The position numbers and the translations under genes are program-made. 64,000 nt of DNA from assembly GCA_964649745.1 (NCBI GenBank), contig CAZYQI010000017.1, forward strand, positions 1 to 64,000, in the 5' to 3' direction. The notes beneath the pieces were generated by a model. The model saw nothing but the letters and a program-made list of their open reading frames with translations. It searched no databases and had not been told where the DNA came from. Shown here in pieces: positions 1-6,629 of the stretch; within the stretch, counting starts at the first letter, position 1; each line of letters begins with the position of its first letter. This DNA is from CAZEHS01 sp964649745. GTDB taxonomy: Bacteria; Bacillota; Clostridia; Peptostreptococcales; Acidaminobacteraceae.

Positions 1-53
1 TACGGTGGTGTGAGAGGACGGTCACTCAACTAATGGGTGGCCTCCTACTCGAT
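1..53 (+). mobile_element. 3' end of a group II intron (domain VI and last part of domain V)
   Basis: The left edge cuts into a group II intron. Bases 20-28 pair with 34-42 (nine pairs around a five-base loop), and 12-18 pair with 43-50 leaving A47 bulged. A bulged adenosine 7 nt from an intron end that reads A-T (52-53) is the hallmark of the domain VI branch point and 3' splice site. The first ten bases look like the distal strand of domain V. The reverse transcriptase ORF, if any, lies outside the window. The assignment rests on structure and family memory, not on a search. Confidence 0.72.
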
Positions 54-80
54 CCCTTTAGACCAACGAAAACTGATTTT

Positions 81-110
81 GCCACGGATAACACGGATTT
101 TCACGGATGA
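81..110. repeat. interspersed repeat family A, single arm
   Basis: A run built from three CACGGAT-type units, the same phrase that forms both arms of the inverted repeat at 1065-1157 and appears again at 59115-59244. Here only one arm is present, between the intron end and the promoter of the first gene. Confidence 0.6.
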
Positions 111-194
111 AAAGGTGCAAAATTAACAGGGCCGTGATTTTATCACCTGACTTTGAAAGCGAGGATGAATTCCACGCAGCAAGGTTCCCTTTTC

Positions 195-203
195 TGATAT
201 AAT
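195..203 (+). promoter_or_regulatory. extended -10 promoter for the AIM24-family gene
   Basis: TATAAT at 198-203 is preceded by TG one base upstream (195-196), an extended -10. No good -35 lies 17 bp upstream, as is usual for extended -10 promoters. It sits about 40 bp before the start codon at 243. Confidence 0.6.
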
Positions 204-242
204 ATAGAAAAAACAGGCGGATGCCTGTAAGCGGAGGCGCGT

Positions 243-1055
243 ATGCAAAAAGCCCATGAGGTGGATTTTACGATTTTCGGCAACGATATGCAGTTCGTAG
301 AAATTCAGCTGGACAGCGGTGAGAGCATCATCGCGGAGGCCGGCGGCATGATGTACATGGACCAAAGCATCAAAATGGAAGCTGTCTTTGGCGACGGCTC
401 CGGCAAGGATCAGGGGAAAGGGCTGATGGGCATGGTCATGGGAGCGGGCAAGCGGATGCTCACCGGGGAAAGCCTGTTCACATCGCAGTTCACAAATACC
501 GGTACGGGCAGGAAAACCGTTGCTTTTGCAGCGCCTTACCCAGGGAAGATCATTCCCTTGAATCTCAGTGATTACGACAATCAGCTGCTTTGTCAAAAGG
601 ACGCTTTTCTGTGCGCCGCTAAAGGTGTTCAACTGGAAATTGCCTTTCAGAAAAAAGTGGGTGTCGGTCTTTTTGGCGGTGAAGGCTTTATCATGCAGAA
701 GCTTCTGGGGGACGGCCTGGCCTTTGTCCACGCGGGAGGAACCATTATTCAGAAGGAACTGCAACCGGGCGACGTATTGAAGGTTGATACGGGGTGTCTG
801 GTGGCTCTTACCTCTACGGTGCAATACGACGTAGAATTCACAGGGGATGCCAAAAATGCTCTGTTCGGCGGAGAAGGGCTGTTCCTTTCCACCCTGAGAG
901 GCCCCGGCCATGTATGGCTGCAATCCATTCCCTTCAGCCGTCTGGCTAAGCGTATTTACTCCGTTGGGGCCAAGAGTAGCGGAAGCGGAAGCCGGGACGA
1001 GGGAAGTGTACTGGGGAATATCGGAATCGGCGACCTCTTCGGTGGGAATCGTTAG
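243..1055 (+). CDS. AIM24 family protein (TIGR00266 type)
   Basis: A 270-residue protein of the AIM24/TIGR00266 beta-prism family. It shows the family opening with the GESIIAEAGGMMYMD segment, a glycine- and methionine-rich loop (about residues 55-80), repeated short beta strands, and the late FGGEGLFLSTLRGPG signature. There is no signal peptide or membrane helix, so it is probably cytosolic. GGAGG precedes the ATG by five bases. The bacterial members have no established biochemical role; a stress or membrane-linked function is often guessed. The gene stands alone behind its own promoter and is followed by an inverted repeat. Confidence 0.85.
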   Translation: MQKAHEVDFTIFGNDMQFVEIQLDSGESIIAEAGGMMYMDQSIKMEAVFGDGSGKDQGKGLMGMVMGAGKRMLTGESLFTSQFTNTGTGRKTVAFAAPYPGKIIPLNLSDYDNQLLCQKDAFLCAAKGVQLEIAFQKKVGVGLFGGEGFIMQKLLGDGLAFVHAGGTIIQKELQPGDVLKVDTGCLVALTSTVQYDVEFTGDAKNALFGGEGLFLSTLRGPGHVWLQSIPFSRLAKRIYSVGAKSSGSGSRDEGSVLGNIGIGDLFGGNR

Positions 1056-1064
1056 TCAGGTTGC

Positions 1065-1157
1065 GGCCACGGATACACGGATGTGCACGGAGTACACATA
1101 TAAGTACGTCATTTTCTAAAGCGTTGGATCCGTGGAAATCCGTGTTATCCGTGGCGA
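1065..1157. repeat. interspersed repeat family A, full inverted repeat
   Basis: The left arm (1065-1092) and right arm (1126-1157) are near-perfect inverted copies of a CACGGAT-rich phrase, so RNA from either strand would fold into a long hairpin. It lies right after the AIM24 gene stop and may end its transcript, although there is no clear U tract. Confidence 0.7.
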
Positions 1158-1178
1158 TAACTATGTTCAATCTTCTCA

Positions 1179-1213
1179 GGGAGAGATTGCTGCACGATGC
1201 TTGCAATCTCTTT
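1179..1213. repeat. short palindrome, possible deleted copy of repeat family B
   Basis: AGAGATTGC (1182-1190) pairs with GCAATCTCT (1203-1211). The GGGAGA-ATTGC tips match the outer ends of the larger family B element at 37750-37846. The 15 bases TTGTTTTAAATCGTA at 1218-1232 recur exactly at 37724-37738, also beside that element, which supports a common origin. Confidence 0.5.
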
Positions 1214-1302
1214 ATATTTGTTTTAAATCGTAAAATCCATCCATAAGGTTCTTCACACGGGGGCCCTGCCGATGCAGTATAATGGAGATGGAGGTGTTGA
1301 CA

Positions 1303-3093
1303 TTGAAAAAAATCCTTTCATTTATACTTGCAATCCTGGTGTTTTTCACGGCACCGGCAGCTGTACCTGCTGTCCATGGAGACACATATAACGCATCCTC
1401 TCAGGCCGGGCTTGTGGATGTTATTGTGGATATGGTGAAGCAGCGTATCGAGAGCTTTTCAATTCATTACAAAGGAAATCGGGATCTTTCAGAAGTGAAT
1501 GTTCTTGATTCAATAACAGAGTTTAACGGCAGTGAAGAAAACAATATGCTGCAAAGTATTTACGGTCTTGAAACCATCAATGCTCAGTATCGGTACAGCA
1601 AGGGGACGGATATTCGGTATTCCTTCACTGCCGATTATGATTACACTCAGTCAGAAATGAAACTCTTGGATGCTGATTTGCAGCGGTGGATCGATGGTAA
1701 TTTGTCCGCGGATATGTACGAGCCGGTGAAGGCGGCAATCATATCAAGAGCCTTAAGTGAGCGGCTTCTTTATCATTTCGTATCCGAAAGAAACAATGCC
1801 TATGATGGTTATTACGGCCTCAGCACCGCTTGTATGGGCTATGCGGAGCTCACCTGGCACATGCTCAATAAGGCGGGTATGGCGGCGAAGGTGGTGATTG
1901 GTTATACCCCCGACGGGCTTTCAGATACGGAATACCTGGCAAAACGGCTCACCGCATCCGAATTGATTGCCCTGTCCAAACAGGACAAGGTTGCCCAGAG
2001 CCAAACCCTTCACGCGTGGAATATGGTCCGCATAGGCAGCGAATGGTATCATCTTGACAACACCTGGCTGGATGGGGATCAAAAGGACTCTCAGGAAGAC
2101 GGCAGGATACATGCCGAGTTCTTTCTTGGAGGGGATGAGGACTTTGGGCGGGATCACCTGTGGATACGGGAACAATATCCAGTGGCCTCCGGCAATTGGT
2201 GGGATGAAGGCGACGGCGAGCTCCGGAGTTTTCTCAAGGCATATATGGGGACGAGGTTATTCGATTATCCCAAGATTACATCCCTTACACAGCTGAATTC
2301 CGCTGCCGAGAGTGCTTACAACGCCGGGAGGGGATCTCAGACCTTCAGGATTACCCAGGGGGTGCAGAGCTACTCCGATTTTCCTACTCTGGGCAGCATG
2401 GACAGCAAATCCAATAAAGCCTATACGGAGTACCGGGAAACACCGCAGTTTCCCAATGACAGGTATTTTCTGACCCTGGATTTCGAAGGGCGGGATCCAA
2501 AGGCCAAGGAAGTTCTGCCGGAAGTCATAGCGTCAGTCAGCGTCAACAGAGGGGATCTGATCAATCCTGTACAGTTTCTTAAATATCCGGAACGGTCGAA
2601 TACGGCACCGGTAAAATGGATTTCCCTGTCGCCATCCATGCTGAATGTTTCGGGAGAGAGCTTTACAGCCGTGCAAGAAGGCCGTGCTTACATTGGGGTT
2701 TACACCCGGGATGAAGCACGGATTATCCCGGTAATCGTAGGCGTGTCCCAGTTGCGGGTGGTGTTGAACGGAGAGGTGCTGCCCCTTAGCCCCAATCCCG
2801 TTATACTGAATGGACGAACGCTGGTACCGCTGAGAGGTATTTTCGAAGCCATGGGAGCTGAAGTAAGTTATGATGCACAAAAGAGAACAATCACGGGAAT
2901 CCGGGGGGATAAGAGCCTTTACCTTACACTGGACAGCAGGGATGCCGTGATCAATGGTCAGAAGGTGCTTTTGGATGTGTCCCCTCAAATTATCAGCGAC
3001 CGTGCCTTTGTTCCTGCCCGTTTGATTGCCGAGAGCCTGGGAGCTGCAGTGGAATGGGACGGAGCCGGGAATCGGGTGATTATTACGGATTGA
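1303..3093 (+). CDS. secreted transglutaminase-like protein with C-terminal stalk domain
   Basis: About 596 residues. I chose the TTG at 1303 because GGAGGTG (1290-1296) lies six bases upstream and the protein then opens directly with a Sec signal peptide (MKKILSFILAILVFF...). The middle has a transglutaminase/cysteine protease core: Cys in STACMGYAEL, His in LHAWNMV and Asp in HLDNTWLD, the expected catalytic order. The C-terminal 120 residues carry the copper amine oxidase N-terminal (stalk) fold with GRTLVPLRGIFEAMGA and FVPARLIAESLGA repeats, common on exported clostridial proteins and thought to bind the cell wall. Substrate unknown. An in-frame ATG at 1282 is less likely. Confidence 0.82.
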   Translation: MKKILSFILAILVFFTAPAAVPAVHGDTYNASSQAGLVDVIVDMVKQRIESFSIHYKGNRDLSEVNVLDSITEFNGSEENNMLQSIYGLETINAQYRYSKGTDIRYSFTADYDYTQSEMKLLDADLQRWIDGNLSADMYEPVKAAIISRALSERLLYHFVSERNNAYDGYYGLSTACMGYAELTWHMLNKAGMAAKVVIGYTPDGLSDTEYLAKRLTASELIALSKQDKVAQSQTLHAWNMVRIGSEWYHLDNTWLDGDQKDSQEDGRIHAEFFLGGDEDFGRDHLWIREQYPVASGNWWDEGDGELRSFLKAYMGTRLFDYPKITSLTQLNSAAESAYNAGRGSQTFRITQGVQSYSDFPTLGSMDSKSNKAYTEYRETPQFPNDRYFLTLDFEGRDPKAKEVLPEVIASVSVNRGDLINPVQFLKYPERSNTAPVKWISLSPSMLNVSGESFTAVQEGRAYIGVYTRDEARIIPVIVGVSQLRVVLNGEVLPLSPNPVILNGRTLVPLRGIFEAMGAEVSYDAQKRTITGIRGDKSLYLTLDSRDAVINGQKVLLDVSPQIISDRAFVPARLIAESLGAAVEWDGAGNRVIITD

Positions 3094-3129
3094 CTGCTCC
3101 ATAGCCCTGGAGCCATTCCAGTATCTTAC

Positions 3130-3159
3130 TTGCTTTGTTTCACACAAGTGTGATATACT
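3130..3159 (+). promoter_or_regulatory. promoter for the NlpC/P60 gene with palindrome in the spacer
   Basis: TTGCTT (3130-3135) and extended TGA-TATACT (3154-3159) are separated by 18 bp. A perfect inverted repeat, TCACAC-AA-GTGTGA (3140-3153), fills the spacer, a place where a repressor could block polymerase. The regulator is not known. Confidence 0.55.
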
Positions 3160-3179
3160 GAGCATACTAATTTTTTGAT

Positions 3180-3307
3180 GCATTCACTTAGGGAATGAAT
3201 GCCATGAAAACAGGTCAATGAACGACTGCAAGGACGGCAAATAGCCGTTGGCGGCTGAGGAAGCCGGTGCATGATCCTATGTGTCGGCGTAACAAAGGAG
3301 AGAGTTC
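3180..3307 (+). promoter_or_regulatory. structured 5' leader of the NlpC/P60 gene
   Basis: The untranslated leader is about 140 nt and holds at least three hairpins: 3180-3186 with 3196-3202 (7 bp), 3234-3238 with 3244-3248, and 3252-3256 with 3262-3266. NlpC/P60 wall hydrolase genes of Firmicutes are often controlled by a c-di-AMP riboswitch, but I do not see the conserved core of that aptamer. It may be an unlisted leader RNA or simply a long leader. Confidence 0.35.
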
Positions 3308-4186
3308 ATGAAACGTGTCGTAATGACAGGCATATTGGCAATGGGTTTATTGATATCAGGCAGTTTGGTTTACGGCGAAAGCTACAGCACGGTGAAGGTA
3401 AGCGCAGACACACTGAATGTTAGAGAAACTGGCAGTCAGGAATCAAAGCTGCTGGGTCAGGCCCGGCACGGTCAGATGTTGGTTGCTGTGGGTGATGCAG
3501 GGGAATGGTATGTGGTTCGCACCGGTGAAGGCACCGTGGGGTATGTGAAAAAGGAGTTCTGTTCCTGGGTAGGCACCTTTGCTGAGGGTTATGTAAAAAA
3601 GGCAGATGTGAATCTTAGAGAAACCGCTTCCACCGACGCAGCTACCCTTACGCAGCTGCAACCGGACCAAAAGCTTCAGGTAACATCAAAGAACAACGAG
3701 TGGTATAAAGTCACCATCGGCGATAAAACCGGATATGTCCGGTCCGATATGTTGGCCTTGGGCGAGGGAGCAGCGCAGGATGCTGCGGTAAGCCGCGGAG
3801 GCAATCGGGACGAGCTGGTGACGTTTGCAAAGAAGTACCTGGGTAAACCCTATTCCTGGGGAAAATCGGGTCCGAATTCCTTTGACTGCTCCGGATTTGT
3901 TGGGTTTGTATACCGAAATGTCTACGATAAGGATTTGGGGCACAGCTCCACGGGAATGAGTAAAATGGGAACGGCCGTTAACAAGAAGGATCTCGCCACC
4001 GGGGACTTGGTGTTCTTTGCCACCGGGGGGAGCAGCCGCATCAACCATGTGGGTATTTATATCGGGGGAGGGAGCTTCATCCACGCCTCCTCGTCCAGAA
4101 CCAACGCGGTGATGATTTCACCCATTCATTCAGGGGGCTACAACGATGCGTATCGGGGTGCCAGAAGGATTGCGGTAGACCAGTAA
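3308..4186 (+). CDS. secreted SH3-domain NlpC/P60 peptidoglycan hydrolase
   Basis: 292 residues: signal peptide (1-24), two bacterial SH3 domains (about 27-85 and 92-150, each with a LNVRETGS / VNLRETAS motif), then an NlpC/P60 peptidase (about 165-290). The catalytic cysteine is Cys194 in NSFDCSGFVGF; the histidine is in RINHVGIYIG, followed by FIHAS. Such enzymes cut D-Glu to diamino acid bonds in peptidoglycan stem peptides outside the membrane, and the SH3 domains bind the wall. AAAGGAGAG precedes the ATG. It forms a single-gene unit with its own promoter and leader. Confidence 0.92.
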   Translation: MKRVVMTGILAMGLLISGSLVYGESYSTVKVSADTLNVRETGSQESKLLGQARHGQMLVAVGDAGEWYVVRTGEGTVGYVKKEFCSWVGTFAEGYVKKADVNLRETASTDAATLTQLQPDQKLQVTSKNNEWYKVTIGDKTGYVRSDMLALGEGAAQDAAVSRGGNRDELVTFAKKYLGKPYSWGKSGPNSFDCSGFVGFVYRNVYDKDLGHSSTGMSKMGTAVNKKDLATGDLVFFATGGSSRINHVGIYIGGGSFIHASSSRTNAVMISPIHSGGYNDAYRGARRIAVDQ

Positions 4187-4206
4187 AAATACATACATCA
4201 ATTCAA

Positions 4207-4258
4207 AAGGGGTTGTATCAAATCAGGAATAGTAACGTCCTGTTTGCTGCAACCCCTT
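4207..4258. terminator. long hairpin after the NlpC/P60 gene
   Basis: AAGGGGTTG (4207-4215) pairs with CAACCCCTT (4250-4258), and an inner CAGGA/TCCTG stem (4224-4228, 4238-4242) closes it. No U run follows, so termination may be weak or the element may be a different RNA structure. Confidence 0.5.
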
Positions 4259-4376
4259 AATATGTCGCTATGGCGTGTTTTCTTGGCAGGGCTTCTGCCA
4301 TGCCGCACACGCTAGTGGACATGTTATAATCATTCCATGAGAACCGAAATTACAGACATACAGTCAGGAGTAATGG

Positions 4377-5375
4377 ATGGACCAACAGATCATTAATTCC
4401 ATGGGAAATCTGGCGCAACGGGGTCTGATCGCAGGAGATGAATCAGAAGTATTCCTGGCATTGCCGGGAGGGCTTGTTCGCTTTCGGGATGGGGCTGCTG
4501 AACTTCTTTTCAAAGGGGAGTGTTCCCATCTGAATGTCAGAGAGGATACCCTCTGTTTTGTTGATGGCCGTAACCGCATTCTTGAGATCGACAGAGAAGG
4601 CGGCGCACCGTTTCTGGTGGCTGAGAAAACGGGCATCCGGTATGATGAAATCAATCATATGATTGTACTGGGCAATATGCTCTATTTCAGCGTTTACTGG
4701 GGCGGATCGGTTTATCGGGTGAATCTCGATACCCGGGAACAGGATTTTTTGTTTCACACCACATGTTTAAGTCTTGCAGCGGATGAGGAATATCTTTATT
4801 ATGTCGATGAAGCCGTGGGCGTAATTCAGCGCATCCTGCTGGCCGAAATCGACCATCTTATGAGCCTGTCAAAGATTCAGCTGGCGGAGCTGTGGTTTGA
4901 GCAGAACGAACTGCCGATATCGGAAATGCCTGATTTCATACGCCGTGAGATGGCTGAAAAAATCGAGATATCCCTATTGCTGGAGCCGGAGGTTCTCAAT
5001 GAATGGGATGGTTCCTACTATGTCCAACCGGTTGAAGGCTCTGTGTTGTACATGGAATGTGATGAAGAAGAGGATGAAACCCTCTGTTATCTTGCGGCTC
5101 TGAATCCGGATACCGGAGAAACGGCCAGATTGCTGGAAGATCCAATTGATGCATTCAATCTTACGGAGGACTGGATTGTTCTTAAAAAATCGGATGATGG
5201 CTGCCTTTACAAGCTTTCATATGAGGGTGGAGAAGAAAAACGGATCATGGGTGACGAAGTGGAGGCGCTTTTCGTGGTGGGGGAGCGTATATGGTGCACT
5301 CATCCGGAGGGCGACAAGATAACCCGGATTTATGCGGATGGAAGCGGCAAGGAAATTATACGGATTGAGGAATGA
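4377..5375 (+). CDS. beta-propeller-like protein of unknown function (DUF5050-like)
   Basis: 332 residues without signal peptide or helices. It shows repeated short strands of the type LYFSVYWGGSVYRVNLDT and YLYYVDEAVGVIQRI, which resemble the DUF5050/TolB-like propeller repeats of clostridial proteins. A charged insert (about residues 160-220) breaks the repeats. AGGAG lies six bases before the ATG. It is a single gene; the neighbours do not suggest a role. The family assignment is by eye. Confidence 0.55.
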   Translation: MDQQIINSMGNLAQRGLIAGDESEVFLALPGGLVRFRDGAAELLFKGECSHLNVREDTLCFVDGRNRILEIDREGGAPFLVAEKTGIRYDEINHMIVLGNMLYFSVYWGGSVYRVNLDTREQDFLFHTTCLSLAADEEYLYYVDEAVGVIQRILLAEIDHLMSLSKIQLAELWFEQNELPISEMPDFIRREMAEKIEISLLLEPEVLNEWDGSYYVQPVEGSVLYMECDEEEDETLCYLAALNPDTGETARLLEDPIDAFNLTEDWIVLKKSDDGCLYKLSYEGGEEKRIMGDEVEALFVVGERIWCTHPEGDKITRIYADGSGKEIIRIEE

Positions 5376-5386
5376 AAAGGGTGTTT

Positions 5387-5581
5387 TTATTCCTCGTCTT
5401 CCTTGCTGTGGAAAAATCGTTTGCGCAGATAAAACAGGAGAATCAAGGCCGGCGGCCATCCCAATGCATGGATGTGGAGCCGCATATAGTTTGTTGTGTG
5501 GAAAGTTTCAACGACAAAACTGCCCAGCAACAGGATCAGAAGTTCAACAACAAGCACATAAATCCAGGTAAAAATTTTCAT
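5387..5581 (-). CDS. small membrane protein
   Basis: 64 residues beginning MKIFTWIYVLVVELL. The start at 5581 is supported by an AAAGGGGGA ribosome site seven bases upstream. There are two hydrophobic stretches (about 4-24 and 38-55) and a basic-then-acidic tail (LRKRFFHSKEDEE). No family recognised. It is convergent with the propeller gene, which ends 11 bp away. Confidence 0.6.
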   Translation of the reverse strand: MKIFTWIYVLVVELLILLLGSFVVETFHTTNYMRLHIHALGWPPALILLFYLRKRFFHSKEDEE

Positions 5582-5666
5582 TACAAATCCCCCTTTGTAC
5601 ACCAATGATCTCTTTATATTCCGCGAGTGATACCCGATGAGTGAAATAACTCAATGTTATCGAAAT

Positions 5667-5700
5667 GAAGGAGCTGTTAGATAACAGCTCCTTCGCTTTT
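5667..5700. terminator. perfect hairpin, likely terminator
   Basis: GAAGGAGCTGTTA (5667-5679) pairs with TAACAGCTCCTTC (5682-5694). On the plus side GCTTTT follows. It lies between the end of the Lrp-type gene and the start of the small membrane protein gene on the minus strand; the U tract is short on both strands. Confidence 0.6.
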
Positions 5701-5740
5701 GAGGATTGTTGAGATGTTTGAGCCAATTGAAAATCGTTCT

Positions 5741-6181
5741 TTACGCGTTCACCTTTTCCTTCACCGTGCTTAAAACTATCACTGAATTAGTCTTGATGTG
5801 CCCGGGAAGAGACTTGATGGTACGGGTGATGAACTCCGCCAGTTCTTCATTGTCCTTGGTGGCAATTTTGATCAGGTAATCGTACTCGCCGGCAAGATGG
5901 TAGCACTCCAGGATATTATCCATATCTGCAACCAATCGCTTAAACTCATCAATGGCGTCTTTTTCCTGTATGTTCACCATAATAAAGGAAAGCATGTTAT
6001 AGCCCATTTTCTTGCGGTTGATCTTCACCGTATACTGATCGATGATGCCATTTTCCTCCAGCTTCTTGATGCGCTCGGATATGGCGGGTAGGGACAAGTG
6101 GATCTCGTCCTTGATTTCGGAAAACTTGATTCTGGAATTCTTCTTGAGGAGTTCCAAAATCTTAAGATCAATGTGGTCCAT
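5741..6181 (-). CDS. Lrp/AsnC family transcriptional regulator
   Basis: 146 residues. The N-terminal winged helix-turn-helix (1-60: LDHIDLKILELLKKNSRIKFSEI...LSLPAISERIKKLEENGII) and C-terminal ligand-binding RAM domain (about 70-140, with HLAGEYDYLIKIATKD) are both complete. Family members sense amino acids and act as dimers to octamers on DNA. AGAGGAG precedes the ATG. Its own promoter reads away from the efflux operon, from which it is divergent with a 450-bp gap, so it may regulate itself; the link to the efflux genes is only positional. Confidence 0.92.
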   Translation of the reverse strand: MDHIDLKILELLKKNSRIKFSEIKDEIHLSLPAISERIKKLEENGIIDQYTVKINRKKMGYNMLSFIMVNIQEKDAIDEFKRLVADMDNILECYHLAGEYDYLIKIATKDNEELAEFITRTIKSLPGHIKTNSVIVLSTVKEKVNA

Positions 6182-6220
6182 AGGGGTCTCCTCTTTTCAA
6201 TAGTTTATGCGTATGGAATA

Positions 6221-6249
6221 ATTATAGCGATAAAATATAAAAAAGTACA
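6221..6249 (-). promoter_or_regulatory. promoter of the Lrp-type regulator
   Basis: On the minus strand TGTACT (6249-6244), a 17-bp spacer and a perfect TATAAT (6226-6221) lie about 40 bp ahead of the start codon. Confidence 0.6.
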
Positions 6250-6565
6250 GGTATTTAAGGGAAAGTTAATCAAATATCGAAAGCTAATCATCCATTTAGC
6301 GTTTAATTGATTGCAAATTGAAAGAACTTATTAAAACATTGAATTGCTTTTGTGCTGTTTTACGCTGTACCGGCCCTCTGAAGGGTCAAATCATTGAAAC
6401 GTATGTTCGGAGGAGTCGCCGCAAGCCGCATTGACATATGGAGACGGCACACAGAAGAAATGGCCACTGAAAAGGACAGGGAGCTATTTTCATTAAGGCA
6501 AATAATGTTTTTCTGACCAAATCTTAAGAAACCGTGAAGAAGCGATTAAACAACTGTGCAATGCC

Positions 6566-6594
6566 TTGTTACGTGAATAGTCGAGTGCTAGAAT
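6566..6594 (+). promoter_or_regulatory. promoter of the RND efflux operon
   Basis: TTGTTA (6566-6571), 17-bp spacer, TAGAAT (6589-6594), about 35 bp before the start of the transporter gene. Confidence 0.6.
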
Positions 6595-6629
6595 GAGCCT
6601 ATCGAAAGTGAAAGAGGAGAGTGAGCCCC

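Larger units (their letters stand above)
6182..6629. other. 448-bp divergent intergenic region
   Basis: It holds the Lrp-type gene promoter at the left and the efflux promoter at the right. The left half is AT-rich. I see no ORF with a ribosome site, no RNA gene and no strong hairpin in the middle (about 6300-6540). Confidence 0.6.

Noticed and set aside
3180..3307. c-di-AMP (ydaO) riboswitch before the NlpC/P60 gene
   Set aside because: Gene class fits, but the conserved aptamer segments are not visible; kept only as a structured leader.
5544..5726. 60-codon frame on the minus strand upstream of the small membrane protein gene
   Set aside because: It reads through a perfect terminator-like hairpin and has no ribosome site.
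6396..6409. LexA-box-like sequence (GAAACGTATGTTCG)
   Set aside because: Two mismatches to the Gram-positive consensus and 160 bp upstream of the only promoter it could serve; likely chance.
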